Shown here: positions 1 through 5,820 of the stretch, piece by piece
Layout of the letters: the number at the start of each line of letters is the position of its first letter
Position numbering within the stretch: the first letter of the stretch is position 1
NCBI GenBank assembly: GCA_012514595.1
Contig: JAAYZZ010000116.1
Coordinates: 1-6,587 of the forward strand
Source of the DNA: Elusimicrobiota bacterium
GTDB lineage: Bacteria; Omnitrophota; Gorgyraeia; Zapsychrales; Fredricksoniimonadaceae
Length of the DNA: 6,587 bases
Direction: 5' to 3'
Made by a program: the position numbers and the translations under genes
Notes under the pieces: generated by a model
Seen by the model: only the letters and a program-made list of their open reading frames with translations
The model's database searches: none
What the model was told of the DNA's origin: nothing

Positions 1-243
1 CAGGATCTCGCTGCCGACAAGCGCGCTCGCCATCAGAGGCCTCGCCATCCCTGACGCCTCATCGATCTCGTATCCGACGACGATCTGCCGGTCGAGGACT
101 CCGCGCACCTCTTCCCGTTCTGTGCCCAGCGCAATATCCGTCCAGGATACGGCAGGCTGGACGACCAGCGGACGCGTCGATGTCGTCACCACACACCCGC
201 TCAAAAGAACGAGCCCGACCAGCACCCCCATGATCTGACGCAT
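1..243 (-). CDS. Putative lipoprotein, 3' end outside window
   Basis: The visible part is 81 codons, open to the left edge, so the C-terminus is missing. It begins with a short positive residue (R2), a hydrophobic stretch and a lipobox LLSGC, with Cys17 as the predicted lipidation site. Val at +2 is not an inner-membrane retention Asp, so an outer-membrane location is plausible under the E. coli rule. The mature part contains LGTEREEVRGVLDR followed by VVGYEID. This resembles in style small envelope lipoproteins with a 'G-x-x-x-x-E-V' segment (SmpA/BamE-like), but I cannot assign a family. The start is supported by AGGAG about 6 nt upstream of the ATG. It lies 9 nt after the deaminase stop on the same strand, so the two are probably co-transcribed, although no functional link is evident. 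Confidence 0.75.
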   Translation of the reverse strand, partial: MRQIMGVLVGLVLLSGCVVTTSTRPLVVQPAVSWTDIALGTEREEVRGVLDRQIVVGYEIDEASGMARPLMASALVGSEIL

Positions 244-252
244 ATCCCTCTC

Positions 253-732
253 CTAATAGGACCGCGAACGGCCCGCCGCCTTCCATTCCTCAAAAAGTTT
301 TCGGCACTCTTCCCGCAGACATCCCCGCTCGATCACGATCGGACTTTTCCCCTCGCGCTTCATGATCTCATTGGGGATCACAAGCTCCCGGAAACCGGCC
401 GCCTCGGCATCCGCGATCTCGGCCCCGCAGACGATCCTTGTGATCCCCGCCCAGTGGATCGCGCTGAAACACATCGGGCAGGGCTCGGTCGTCGAATAGA
501 TCGTGGCCCCTGACAGGCTCACTCCCCCGACGGCCTGGCACGCCTGACGGATCGTCTGGACCTCCCCGTGGGCGGTGATGTCCGTCGTGGCCCAAACCTG
601 GTTGTGCCCGCAGGCGATGACCTTCCCCTCGCGGACGATACAGGCGCCGAAGGGGGTCTGCCCCTGGGCGATCCCCTCCCGGGTCTTTGCAATGGCCAGA
701 CGCATGAATTCTTCATCTCGGGAAGTGATCAT
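253..732 (-). CDS. Zinc-dependent nucleoside/guanine deaminase (CDA superfamily)
   Basis: This is a 159-residue cytosolic enzyme of the cytidine/deoxycytidylate deaminase superfamily, the usual size for GuaD/TadA-type proteins. The zinc site is visible as H55-G-E57 (HGE, a variant of HAE) and P84-C-P-M-C88. Glu57 is the proton shuttle, and His55, Cys85 and Cys88 are the zinc ligands. The N-terminal helix (EEFMRLAIAKTREG), the TPFGACIV strand and GHNQV are typical of guanine deaminase-like proteins, so hydrolytic deamination of guanine or a related base is my best guess. tRNA adenosine or other nucleoside substrates remain possible. I chose the ATG at 732 because homology begins there and a sigma70-like promoter (741-769) ends just before it. 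The reading frame stays open upstream to 1044, but that part runs antisense into uppP. There is no clear Shine-Dalgarno sequence. Confidence 0.88.
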   Translation of the reverse strand: MITSRDEEFMRLAIAKTREGIAQGQTPFGACIVREGKVIACGHNQVWATTDITAHGEVQTIRQACQAVGGVSLSGATIYSTTEPCPMCFSAIHWAGITRIVCGAEIADAEAAGFRELVIPNEIMKREGKSPIVIERGCLREECRKLFEEWKAAGRSRSY

Positions 733-740
733 AATGCGGT

Positions 741-769
741 ATCTTAACATCATGAAAAAAGAATGTCCA
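741..769 (-). promoter_or_regulatory. Sigma70-like promoter of the deaminase gene
   Basis: On the minus strand, TGGACA (769-764) and TAAGAT (746-741) are separated by exactly 17 nt. The predicted transcription start falls around 734, only a few bases before the deaminase ATG at 732. The transcript would then be leaderless or nearly so, which fits the lack of a Shine-Dalgarno sequence. The -35 box matches the consensus at 5 of 6 positions and the -10 box at 4 of 6. Confidence 0.5.
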
Positions 770-792
770 CGGGCCCGGAACTTTTGTGGACA
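764..792. repeat. 7-bp inverted repeat in the divergent control region
   Basis: TGTCCAC (764-770) and GTGGACA (786-792) are perfect inverted copies separated by 15 bp. The left arm contains the -35 box of the deaminase promoter. The right arm presents the same TGGACA on the plus strand, facing uppP. It could be an operator for a dimeric regulator or simply two facing -35-like boxes. The arms are seen; the function is inferred. Confidence 0.4.
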
Positions 793-797
793 AGACA

Positions 798-826
798 TGG
801 ACTCCCGTGAGTGATTCTGATAGCAT
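798..826 (+). promoter_or_regulatory. Weak candidate promoter for uppP
   Basis: TGGACT (798-803) and TAGCAT (821-826) are spaced by 17 nt on the plus strand, giving a predicted start near 833 and a leader of about 60 nt. Both boxes match the consensus at only 4 of 6 positions, so support comes mainly from the spacing and from the need for a promoter in this divergent gap. Confidence 0.3.
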
Positions 827-844
827 GCAGAACACAAAGAAAAA

Positions 845-883
845 AGGCCACAAGGCCACAAGGTCACACGGCACAGGGTCACA
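845..883 (+). repeat. Degenerate 8-nt tandem repeat in the uppP leader
   Basis: Five consecutive units can be aligned: AGGCCACA, AGGCCACA, AGGTCACA, CGGCACA (one base short) and GGGTCACA. The consensus is roughly RGGYCACA. The array sits between the candidate uppP promoter and the uppP start codon, so it would lie in the 5' untranslated leader. It does not encode part of a recognised protein. Confidence 0.7.
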
Positions 884-894
884 GAAAGGCAGGC

Positions 895-1719
895 ATGCTC
901 GAACATATCATCCTCGGCGCGATCCAGGGCGTCACCGAATGGGTCCCGGTCAGCTCCAAGACCTGTGTCATGCTCGCCAAGACCCATCTTTTCGGTTCCC
1001 AGGAATCCACGAACGAACTGCTGCGTTATGCCCTCCTGCTCCATCTGGGCACGTTCGGAGCGGCCCTCACCTTCTTCTGGAAAGATATCCTCGGCGCGTT
1101 CCGGGCGATCGTCCCCGGTCGCAGCGCGGAGACAAAAGACCGCAAGGTCCTCTTATTTCTCATCACCACAACGATCCTGACGGGCATCGGCCTTGTCCTG
1201 AACCAGCATTTTGCGCTCCTCGTCCATCGGGCGCCGAACGCCAAGACCGCGCTCACAGGCCTGATCGGTATCATGCTGCTGATCACGGGAGCCCTGCAGA
1301 TCCGGACCGCCCGCCTGGGACAAAAAACATCCGCGAACCTTTCCTGGATCGATGGGGTCCTCCTGGGAATGGCCCAGGCCCTGGCGACCCTCCCGGGCAT
1401 GTCCCGGGCCGGGACCACGATGGCCGCTCTCTCCTGGCGGGGATTCGACCAGGAACACACCCTCAAACTGAGCTTTCTCATGAGCCTTCCGGTGATCTTC
1501 GCCGGCAATATCCTCCTGAACTACCGCGCCTTTCTCGTCCTGGACGAACGCTGGATCGGCGTACTCTCCGCCTTCGGGGTAGGCCTGCTCTCGGTCCGCG
1601 GGATCCTGACCTGGGCGAAGAAAGTACGTTTTGGATTGTTCCTCGTCGGGATCGGAGGGATCCTCCTGACCGCCACAGCGCTCACGGCCATGATCCCCTG
1701 GCTGCGCCTCATTGATTAG
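895..1719 (+). CDS. uppP: Undecaprenyl-diphosphatase UppP/BacA
   Basis: This 274-residue integral membrane protein (E. coli BacA has 273) dephosphorylates undecaprenyl diphosphate to recycle the lipid carrier for peptidoglycan and surface polymers. Family signatures are present: the (E/Q)xxxE motif as Q11-G-V-T-E15, directly followed by W-V-P-V-S-S (16-21), and the second motif PGMSRAGTT at 167-175 with catalytic Arg171. Several hydrophobic helices follow the expected pattern. The position of the conserved active-site His (E. coli His30) is occupied by Cys24, in SSKTC instead of SSxGH. I chose ATG 895 because the family N-terminus (MLEHIILGAIQG) starts there and GAAAGG lies 5 nt upstream. An open frame extends back to 811, but those residues come from the 8-nt repeat array. 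It is divergent from the deaminase and followed by the tRNA-Glu unit. Confidence 0.93.
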   Translation: MLEHIILGAIQGVTEWVPVSSKTCVMLAKTHLFGSQESTNELLRYALLLHLGTFGAALTFFWKDILGAFRAIVPGRSAETKDRKVLLFLITTTILTGIGLVLNQHFALLVHRAPNAKTALTGLIGIMLLITGALQIRTARLGQKTSANLSWIDGVLLGMAQALATLPGMSRAGTTMAALSWRGFDQEHTLKLSFLMSLPVIFAGNILLNYRAFLVLDERWIGVLSAFGVGLLSVRGILTWAKKVRFGLFLVGIGGILLTATALTAMIPWLRLID

Positions 1720-1740
1720 GCGCCCCTGAAAAAGATTTTT
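1704..1740 (+). terminator. Possible weak terminator at the end of uppP
   Basis: GCGCCT (1704-1709) and AGGCGC (1718-1723) form a perfect 6-bp stem with an 8-nt loop that includes part of the stop codon. An A/T-rich tract with runs of T (1736-1740 and 1745-1749) follows after a gap of about 12 nt. The T run is not directly against the stem, so this is not a textbook intrinsic terminator, and some read-through into the tRNA unit is possible. Confidence 0.3.
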
Positions 1741-1766
1741 GCAATTTTTGGCTTCTGTGATATATT
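1739..1766 (+). promoter_or_regulatory. Promoter of the tRNA-Glu gene
   Basis: TTGCAA (1739-1744) and TATATT (1761-1766) are separated by 16 nt, and TGA directly before TATATT makes an extended -10 element. The predicted start near 1773 gives a leader of about 70 nt before the mature tRNA. A second AT-rich hexamer, TAAAAT at 1833-1838, is too close to the tRNA 5' end to serve. Confidence 0.65.
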
Positions 1767-1841
1767 TGTGGCCTCTTTCCGCCCCAACCTGCTTCACTTG
1801 AGATGCCGTTAGCAGGACAGGGGAATGAAGGATAAAATTTC

Positions 1842-1918
1842 GGCCCCATCGTCTAGCCTGGTCAGGACGGATGGTTCTCAGCCATCAAACACCGGTTCAA
1901 ATCCGGTTGGGGCTACCA
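1842..1918 (+). tRNA. tRNA-Glu (anticodon CTC)
   Basis: A full cloverleaf can be drawn. The acceptor GGCCCCA (1842-1848) pairs with TGGGGCT (1908-1914), including one G-T pair. The D stem GTCT (1851-1854) pairs with GGAC, allowing one T-G pair. The anticodon stem GATGG (1870-1874) pairs with CCATC (1882-1886), and the loop TTCTCAG places anticodon CTC at 1877-1879. The variable loop is AAAC, and the T arm is ACCGG-TTCAAAT-CCGGT. The discriminator A1915 is followed by an encoded CCA (1916-1918). CTC decodes GAG. Many bacteria rely on a single UUC isoacceptor for Glu, so a separate CTC gene implies another tRNA-Glu elsewhere in the genome. It is monocistronic, with its own promoter and terminator. 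Confidence 0.96.
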
Positions 1919-1925
1919 GACAATC

Positions 1926-1952
1926 AAAAGACCGCAAAAGCGGTCTTTTTTT
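1926..1952 (+). terminator. Rho-independent terminator of tRNA-Glu
   Basis: AAAAGACCGC (1926-1935), loop AAAA and GCGGTCTTTT (1940-1949) form a 10-bp stem continuing into a T run to 1952. It begins 8 nt after the tRNA CCA end. This is a strong, textbook intrinsic terminator that separates the tRNA unit from the FIST operon. Confidence 0.93.
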
Positions 1953-2025
1953 ATTATCTGATGCCCCCGCCGAATAATCCGGCACGAGCAAGGCGAGACC
2001 GGCGGACTCTCCCCTTCCGCGTCAA

Positions 2026-2067
2026 AACTTGCACAGGGACCTTTCCTTCAGGAAATTACAACAAGTT
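2026..2067. repeat. Nested inverted repeats upstream of the FIST operon promoter
   Basis: An outer pair, AACTTG (2026-2031) and CAAGTT (2062-2067), encloses a small perfect hairpin, TTTCC-TTCA-GGAAA (2042-2055). A third pair, GGGAC (2036-2040) and GTCCC (2072-2076), runs into the -35 region of the operon promoter. The rest of 1953-2069 shows no gene. These could be operator half-sites or the remains of a structured element; function is inferred only from position. Confidence 0.4.
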
Positions 2068-2069
2068 CT

Positions 2070-2098
2070 TTGTCCCATTCCTTGTATTGATTTAAAAT
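2070..2098 (+). promoter_or_regulatory. Promoter of the FIST-kinase-regulator operon
   Basis: TTGTCC (2070-2075) and TAAAAT (2093-2098) are separated by 17 nt. The -10 box matches the consensus at 5 of 6 positions and the -35 at 4 of 6. The expected transcription start, about 7 nt after the -10, coincides with the ATG at 2105. That would make a leaderless mRNA, and no Shine-Dalgarno sequence is present before the gene. Confidence 0.6.
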
Positions 2099-2104
2099 AC
2101 TTTT

Positions 2105-3286
2105 ATGTCGACACACATCGGTATCGGATTCTCCAATGCCCCGGACCCCATCGAGGCGTTCCGGGAGGCGGCGATCGTCGCCAAGAACATCACGAATCAG
2201 ATCTCATGCGATCTCGTTCTCATCGTCGCGACCGCGGAATATCCCTATCACCTTTCGTGCATCGGGATCGTACAGAAGATCCTTCAGCCACAGAAGATCA
2301 TCTTCACGGCATCGCCCGGCATCATTTTGTCCGGGAGCATCGAGATGCGCGGGGTGGGGATCTTCGCGCTGCGTTCCGACGAGATTCGGACCAATGTCCT
2401 CGCCCGTGGGGCCCTTCCCCCCGATGACATCCACCAGAGCACGGTCAAATTCAGTCGCGACCTCATCGCACAGGCCCCAATGTCGAAACGGGTCCAATTC
2501 CTCGGATTCTTCAGCGGTCTGCAAAAGAACGCTTCGCCTCTGGCGCTCGGCTTTCTCGAAGGCTTCGGCCGGGTCTTTCCGATCATAGGCGCTTTTTGCG
2601 GGACGCGGGACTCCTCTGTTGTCGCCCTGAACGATACCCTCTTCCCCGACGGGATGGTCGGAGTCCTCATCGGCGGAGAGACCGTCTGCGCCAGCGAGGC
2701 CACGCACGGATGGCAGCCGATCGGACGCCCCCACATCGTGACAGAGGCCGAGGACAATATCATCCGGCAGATCGACGGGCTTCCCGCCGTCTCTCTCTAC
2801 GAGAAATATTTTCCCGACGCGCTCGCCCGGACCTCCTCACGGTCCCTGGGCGATATCGGCCTCCTGTACCCTCTGGGGATCCGTCTTTCAGGGGCCAAGC
2901 AATACCAGCTTCTGTCCCCCGTCAGGGTCCTGCCGGACCAAAGTCTCCTCATGCAGGCCTCGGTCCCGCCCGGGGCGAAGATCCATCTCATGCTCGGAGA
3001 CAAAGATTCCTGCCGGAACTCTGCGCACAAGGCTGCGCTCGCGCTCAAGGCTCGGTTGGGAGGAGCCGTCCCCAGGGCCATCCTGATCCTGGAGTCGATC
3101 TCCCGCCGAAAAGTCCTCGGGCGGACCGCTGAACGCGAGATCCCTCTCATAAAAGAGATTTTAGGATTAACCTCTCCCATTTTCGGGATGTATACTTATG
3201 GCGAGATCTGCGCCCTGGATGGAGCCGGAGGACCTTCGGCGCTCCTGCCCCAGAGCGCGTCGATCATGATGCTGGCGATCATGTGA
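2105..3286 (+). CDS. FIST domain sensor protein (FIST_N + FIST_C)
   Basis: This 393-residue soluble protein has no signal peptide or membrane segment. It consists almost entirely of the FIST sensory module: FIST_N over roughly residues 30-220, with the conserved GWQPIG segment near 202-207 followed by IVT, and FIST_C from about 230, ending in the hallmark G361-MYTYGEI. FIST domains bind small ligands. Some stand-alone members (NosP) bind haem and nitric oxide and regulate an adjacent histidine kinase. Candidate histidines here include H49, H201 and H210, but haem binding cannot be deduced. The stop codon overlaps the kinase start (GTGA at 3283-3286), indicating translational coupling and a joint function. 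The family N-terminus (THIGIGFS) fits ATG 2105 as the only reasonable start. The predicted mRNA is leaderless. Confidence 0.88.
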   Translation: MSTHIGIGFSNAPDPIEAFREAAIVAKNITNQISCDLVLIVATAEYPYHLSCIGIVQKILQPQKIIFTASPGIILSGSIEMRGVGIFALRSDEIRTNVLARGALPPDDIHQSTVKFSRDLIAQAPMSKRVQFLGFFSGLQKNASPLALGFLEGFGRVFPIIGAFCGTRDSSVVALNDTLFPDGMVGVLIGGETVCASEATHGWQPIGRPHIVTEAEDNIIRQIDGLPAVSLYEKYFPDALARTSSRSLGDIGLLYPLGIRLSGAKQYQLLSPVRVLPDQSLLMQASVPPGAKIHLMLGDKDSCRNSAHKAALALKARLGGAVPRAILILESISRRKVLGRTAEREIPLIKEILGLTSPIFGMYTYGEICALDGAGGPSALLPQSASIMMLAIM

Positions 3287-4848
3287 ACCCTATGAACAAC
3301 GTTGCGTATCCGATCTACACCTTCGACTTCACGCCTTTGCTGATCCTGGGCTGCGTCGTCCTTCTGGCGGGCCTCATCGTATCTCTCTACTTTCTCATCG
3401 GAAAGAACGAGGATCTGAAAGAGATCCGGGCCGCCTACAACAAGATCCTGGAGGCGTTTAACGAGCTGGATGAGCAGGCCAAACTCATCGTCAAGACCGA
3501 CCTCGAACTCAACAAGGCCCAGGAGGAGCTCGACCGCCGTCTCACGGGCCTGAACATCCTCCAGAAGATGGCCCAGAAAATGAACATGACGCTCGACGAC
3601 AATGAGGTCTTCCAGCGTTTCGACCAGACCATGATCGCGGAGCTCGGATTCTCCAAAGGGCTCATCGCCACCCTCTCCGACGAGAAAGTCCTGACCCCCC
3701 GGGTCAATATCGGCATGGCCTCGGCAAAGATCGAGACGTTCTTCAACGCCCTCGCCGGGGAAGCGGACCTCATCGCGACGCTCCAGAAAGGCGTGATCCT
3801 TTCATCGCTGCGGTCCTCGCAGACCGCCCGCTCGCTCATCGTCCAGATCCTGGACGCCGAACATTTCATTCTCTCGCCCCTTTTGACCCAGAAAAAACTC
3901 TCGGGGATCCTCTTTGTCGGGAACAACTACAACGCCCAGCCGGTCACCGAGGGGGACGAAGAGATCATCAGCATCCTGGCGAACCAGCTCGCCCAAGCCG
4001 GCGAGAACGCCCAGCTCTTTGAACAGGTCTACCGTTCCAGCCAGATCCTGGAAATGAAGGTCGCGGAGCGGACCAAGGAACTGACCCTCGCGCTCAAGAA
4101 CCTCGAGGAGGTCTCCAAGAAAAAATCGGAATTCATCTCCGCCGTATCCCACGAGCTGCGGACACCGCTCACGTCGATCAAGGGATACGCCGCCATCCTG
4201 ATGACCGGAAAGGTCGGAGAGATCCCCGAACCCGTGAAGGAGCGTCTCGCCAAGATCAATCTTCATTCCGACAACCTGGTCAAGCTCATCAACGATCTTC
4301 TCGACATCGCCCGGATCGAATCCGGACGCGTCGAAATGCGTCCCCGGCTGCAGCCGCTCAAGCCCCTGCTGGACAACATCGCCGACCTTCTCACGCCTCA
4401 ACTGGGGGCCAAGAACATTACGATCAAACTCTCGATCCCCGACGACATCCCCGCGATCGAGATCGATCAGGGCCAGATCGAACGCGTCTTCATCAACCTT
4501 TTGAGCAATGCCATCAAATTCACGCCCGAAAAGGGCTCGATCAGCGTGAACGTGATCCCCAGGCCCGACCAGGAAAAGCTGACCATCGAAGTGGCCGACA
4601 GCGGGATCGGGATCAAAAAAGAGGATTTGGGAAAGATCTTTGATGAATTCTATCGGGCGGAGAATGAGATCAACATGAACGTCAAGGGCACAGGGCTAGG
4701 CCTCGCGCTCGTCAGGAACATCGTGGCCGCACACCACGGCCGCATCTGGGTCAGCAGCGAACCAGGAGCGGGGACCACGTTCCATTTCACCCTGCCCTAC
4801 AAACACATCAACAAGAAACCGGAAGACAACAAGACCGAGGTCGCATGA
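3283..4848 (+). CDS. Membrane-anchored GAF sensor histidine kinase
   Basis: This 521-residue kinase is numbered from GTG 3283. One membrane helix (about 17-40) is preceded by a very short N-terminal tail and followed by a charged coiled coil (about 44-90), so there is essentially no periplasmic sensor and the signal is likely cytosolic. A GAF-like domain occupies about 90-250, then a second coiled coil (about 250-280). The HisKA domain has phospho-acceptor His290 in SHELRTPL. The HATPase domain has the N box (N405-LLSNAIKF), G1 box (D439-SGIGI), F box (F453-DEFYR) and G2 box (G469-TGLGL), so all catalytic motifs are intact. The start is either GTG 3283, overlapping the FIST stop, or ATG 3292; neither has a clear ribosome site, which favours coupling. 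The FIST protein upstream is the probable input and the regulator downstream the phosphotransfer partner. Confidence 0.93.
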   Translation: MNPMNNVAYPIYTFDFTPLLILGCVVLLAGLIVSLYFLIGKNEDLKEIRAAYNKILEAFNELDEQAKLIVKTDLELNKAQEELDRRLTGLNILQKMAQKMNMTLDDNEVFQRFDQTMIAELGFSKGLIATLSDEKVLTPRVNIGMASAKIETFFNALAGEADLIATLQKGVILSSLRSSQTARSLIVQILDAEHFILSPLLTQKKLSGILFVGNNYNAQPVTEGDEEIISILANQLAQAGENAQLFEQVYRSSQILEMKVAERTKELTLALKNLEEVSKKKSEFISAVSHELRTPLTSIKGYAAILMTGKVGEIPEPVKERLAKINLHSDNLVKLINDLLDIARIESGRVEMRPRLQPLKPLLDNIADLLTPQLGAKNITIKLSIPDDIPAIEIDQGQIERVFINLLSNAIKFTPEKGSISVNVIPRPDQEKLTIEVADSGIGIKKEDLGKIFDEFYRAENEINMNVKGTGLGLALVRNIVAAHHGRIWVSSEPGAGTTFHFTLPYKHINKKPEDNKTEVA

Positions 4849-5777
4849 CAAAACCCCGCATCCTCATCATCGACGACGACGCGGACATCCTCGATGTCCT
4901 GGAGCTTTCCCTCTCCGAACAGTTCGAGGTCGTCTCGGCCAATAACGGCCAAATGGGCCTTCAACGCGCCCGCGAGACACATCCGGACCTCATCATCACG
5001 GATTACATGATGCCGGTCATGAACGGCCCCGATTTCTGCAAGGAGCTGCGAAAGGACGTCCTCCTTTCTCACATCCCCATCATCATGCTCACAGGAAAGG
5101 GAGACATCCAGGACATGGTGAGCGGGATCAACGCAGGGGCCGATGACTATCTCATCAAACCCTTTGAACCGCACACACTGCTCGCGCGGATCGCGATGAT
5201 CATGAAAAGAACGACGCGCAATCTCGACGCCAATCCCCTCACGCACCTTCCCGGGAACGCCTCGATCACCGAAGCCCTGCAGGAACGGATCAAAAGCGGA
5301 AAGACCTTTGCGGTCGGATACTGCGATCTCGACAAATTCAAGCTTTATAACGACAAGTACGGGTTCGAGAAAGGAGACCAGGTGATCCAGGCCACGGCCC
5401 AGATCCTGGTCCAGGCAAGCCGCGAGATCGAAGGACGGGATATCTTCATCGGCCACATCGGGGGAGACGACTTTGTCTTTGCCTGCGACGACGATGTCGC
5501 CGACAAGGTGAGCGAGCGGATCATCGCGCTCTTTGACGAGACAGCCCCCTCCTTCTATTCTCCCGAGGACCGGATAGCCGGCTATATCGCGGGCAAAGAC
5601 CGCCAGGGGAACGAAGTGAAGACGGGGCTCATGACCCTTTCGATCGGGATCGTCTCGAACGCCTACCAGACCATTTCCCATGTGGCGCAGATCGGTGAGA
5701 TCGGAGCAGATTTGAAGAAGTTCGCCAAAGCGCAGGAAAAAAGCAATTTCATCCGGGACAAGCGACGGGCCAATTGA
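4845..5777 (+). CDS. Response regulator with GGDEF-like (GGDDF) output domain
   Basis: This protein has 310 residues. The N-terminal receiver domain (about 4-122) is complete: acidic pocket D10-D12, phospho-acceptor D53, Thr83 and Lys105 in KPF. The C-terminal domain (about 128-300) is of diguanylate-cyclase type. It starts with NPLTHLPGN, continues with DLDKFKLYNDKYGFEKGD (161-178) and has the signature G206-G-D-D-F210 in place of GGDEF/GGEEF. A SIG motif (266-268) closes it. The canonical inhibitory RxxD site before the signature is absent. It could make cyclic-di-GMP weakly, bind GTP or c-di-GMP, or act through protein contacts; activity cannot be decided from sequence. The start ATG 4845 overlaps the kinase stop (ATGA), with GAGG 4 nt upstream. 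It is the presumed phosphorylation target of the kinase. Confidence 0.93.
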   Translation: MTKPRILIIDDDADILDVLELSLSEQFEVVSANNGQMGLQRARETHPDLIITDYMMPVMNGPDFCKELRKDVLLSHIPIIMLTGKGDIQDMVSGINAGADDYLIKPFEPHTLLARIAMIMKRTTRNLDANPLTHLPGNASITEALQERIKSGKTFAVGYCDLDKFKLYNDKYGFEKGDQVIQATAQILVQASREIEGRDIFIGHIGGDDFVFACDDDVADKVSERIIALFDETAPSFYSPEDRIAGYIAGKDRQGNEVKTGLMTLSIGIVSNAYQTISHVAQIGEIGADLKKFAKAQEKSNFIRDKRRAN

Positions 5778-5820
5778 CCATGGGACCACAAGCCGGAGCC
5801 CGGGAGATCAATTCCCGAGG
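5778..5820. other. Convergent junction with a small hairpin
   Basis: Only 30 nt separate the regulator stop (5777) from the pilin stop (5808). CGGGA (5801-5805) and TCCCG (5813-5817) can form a 5-bp stem with a 7-nt loop that contains the pilin stop codon, but no T tract follows on either strand. I see no convincing terminator, so overlapping antisense transcripts are possible. Confidence 0.35.

Noticed and set aside
733..1044. Upstream extension of the deaminase reading frame to 263 residues
   Set aside because: It runs antisense into uppP, has no family similarity, and the promoter and homologous N-terminus support the start at 732.
786..1715. 309-residue open frame on the plus strand overlapping uppP
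   Set aside because: It is out of frame with uppP and Pro/Arg/His-rich, with the typical composition of a GC-rich shadow frame.
1833..1838. TAAAAT as the -10 box of the tRNA gene
   Set aside because: Transcription would begin inside the mature tRNA, and there is no -35 box at the right distance; the 1739-1766 promoter is better.
1871..2095. Short open frame starting within the tRNA-Glu gene
   Set aside because: It covers the tRNA anticodon arm and the intrinsic terminator, so it is not a gene.
1842..2104. tRNA-Glu as an integration site
   Set aside because: No second copy of the tRNA 3' end, integrase or foreign-looking segment is present in the window.
4797..5789. 330-residue open frame antisense to the response regulator
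   Set aside because: Its residues mirror the sense codons of a clearly recognisable REC-GGDDF gene, and no domain is visible in it.
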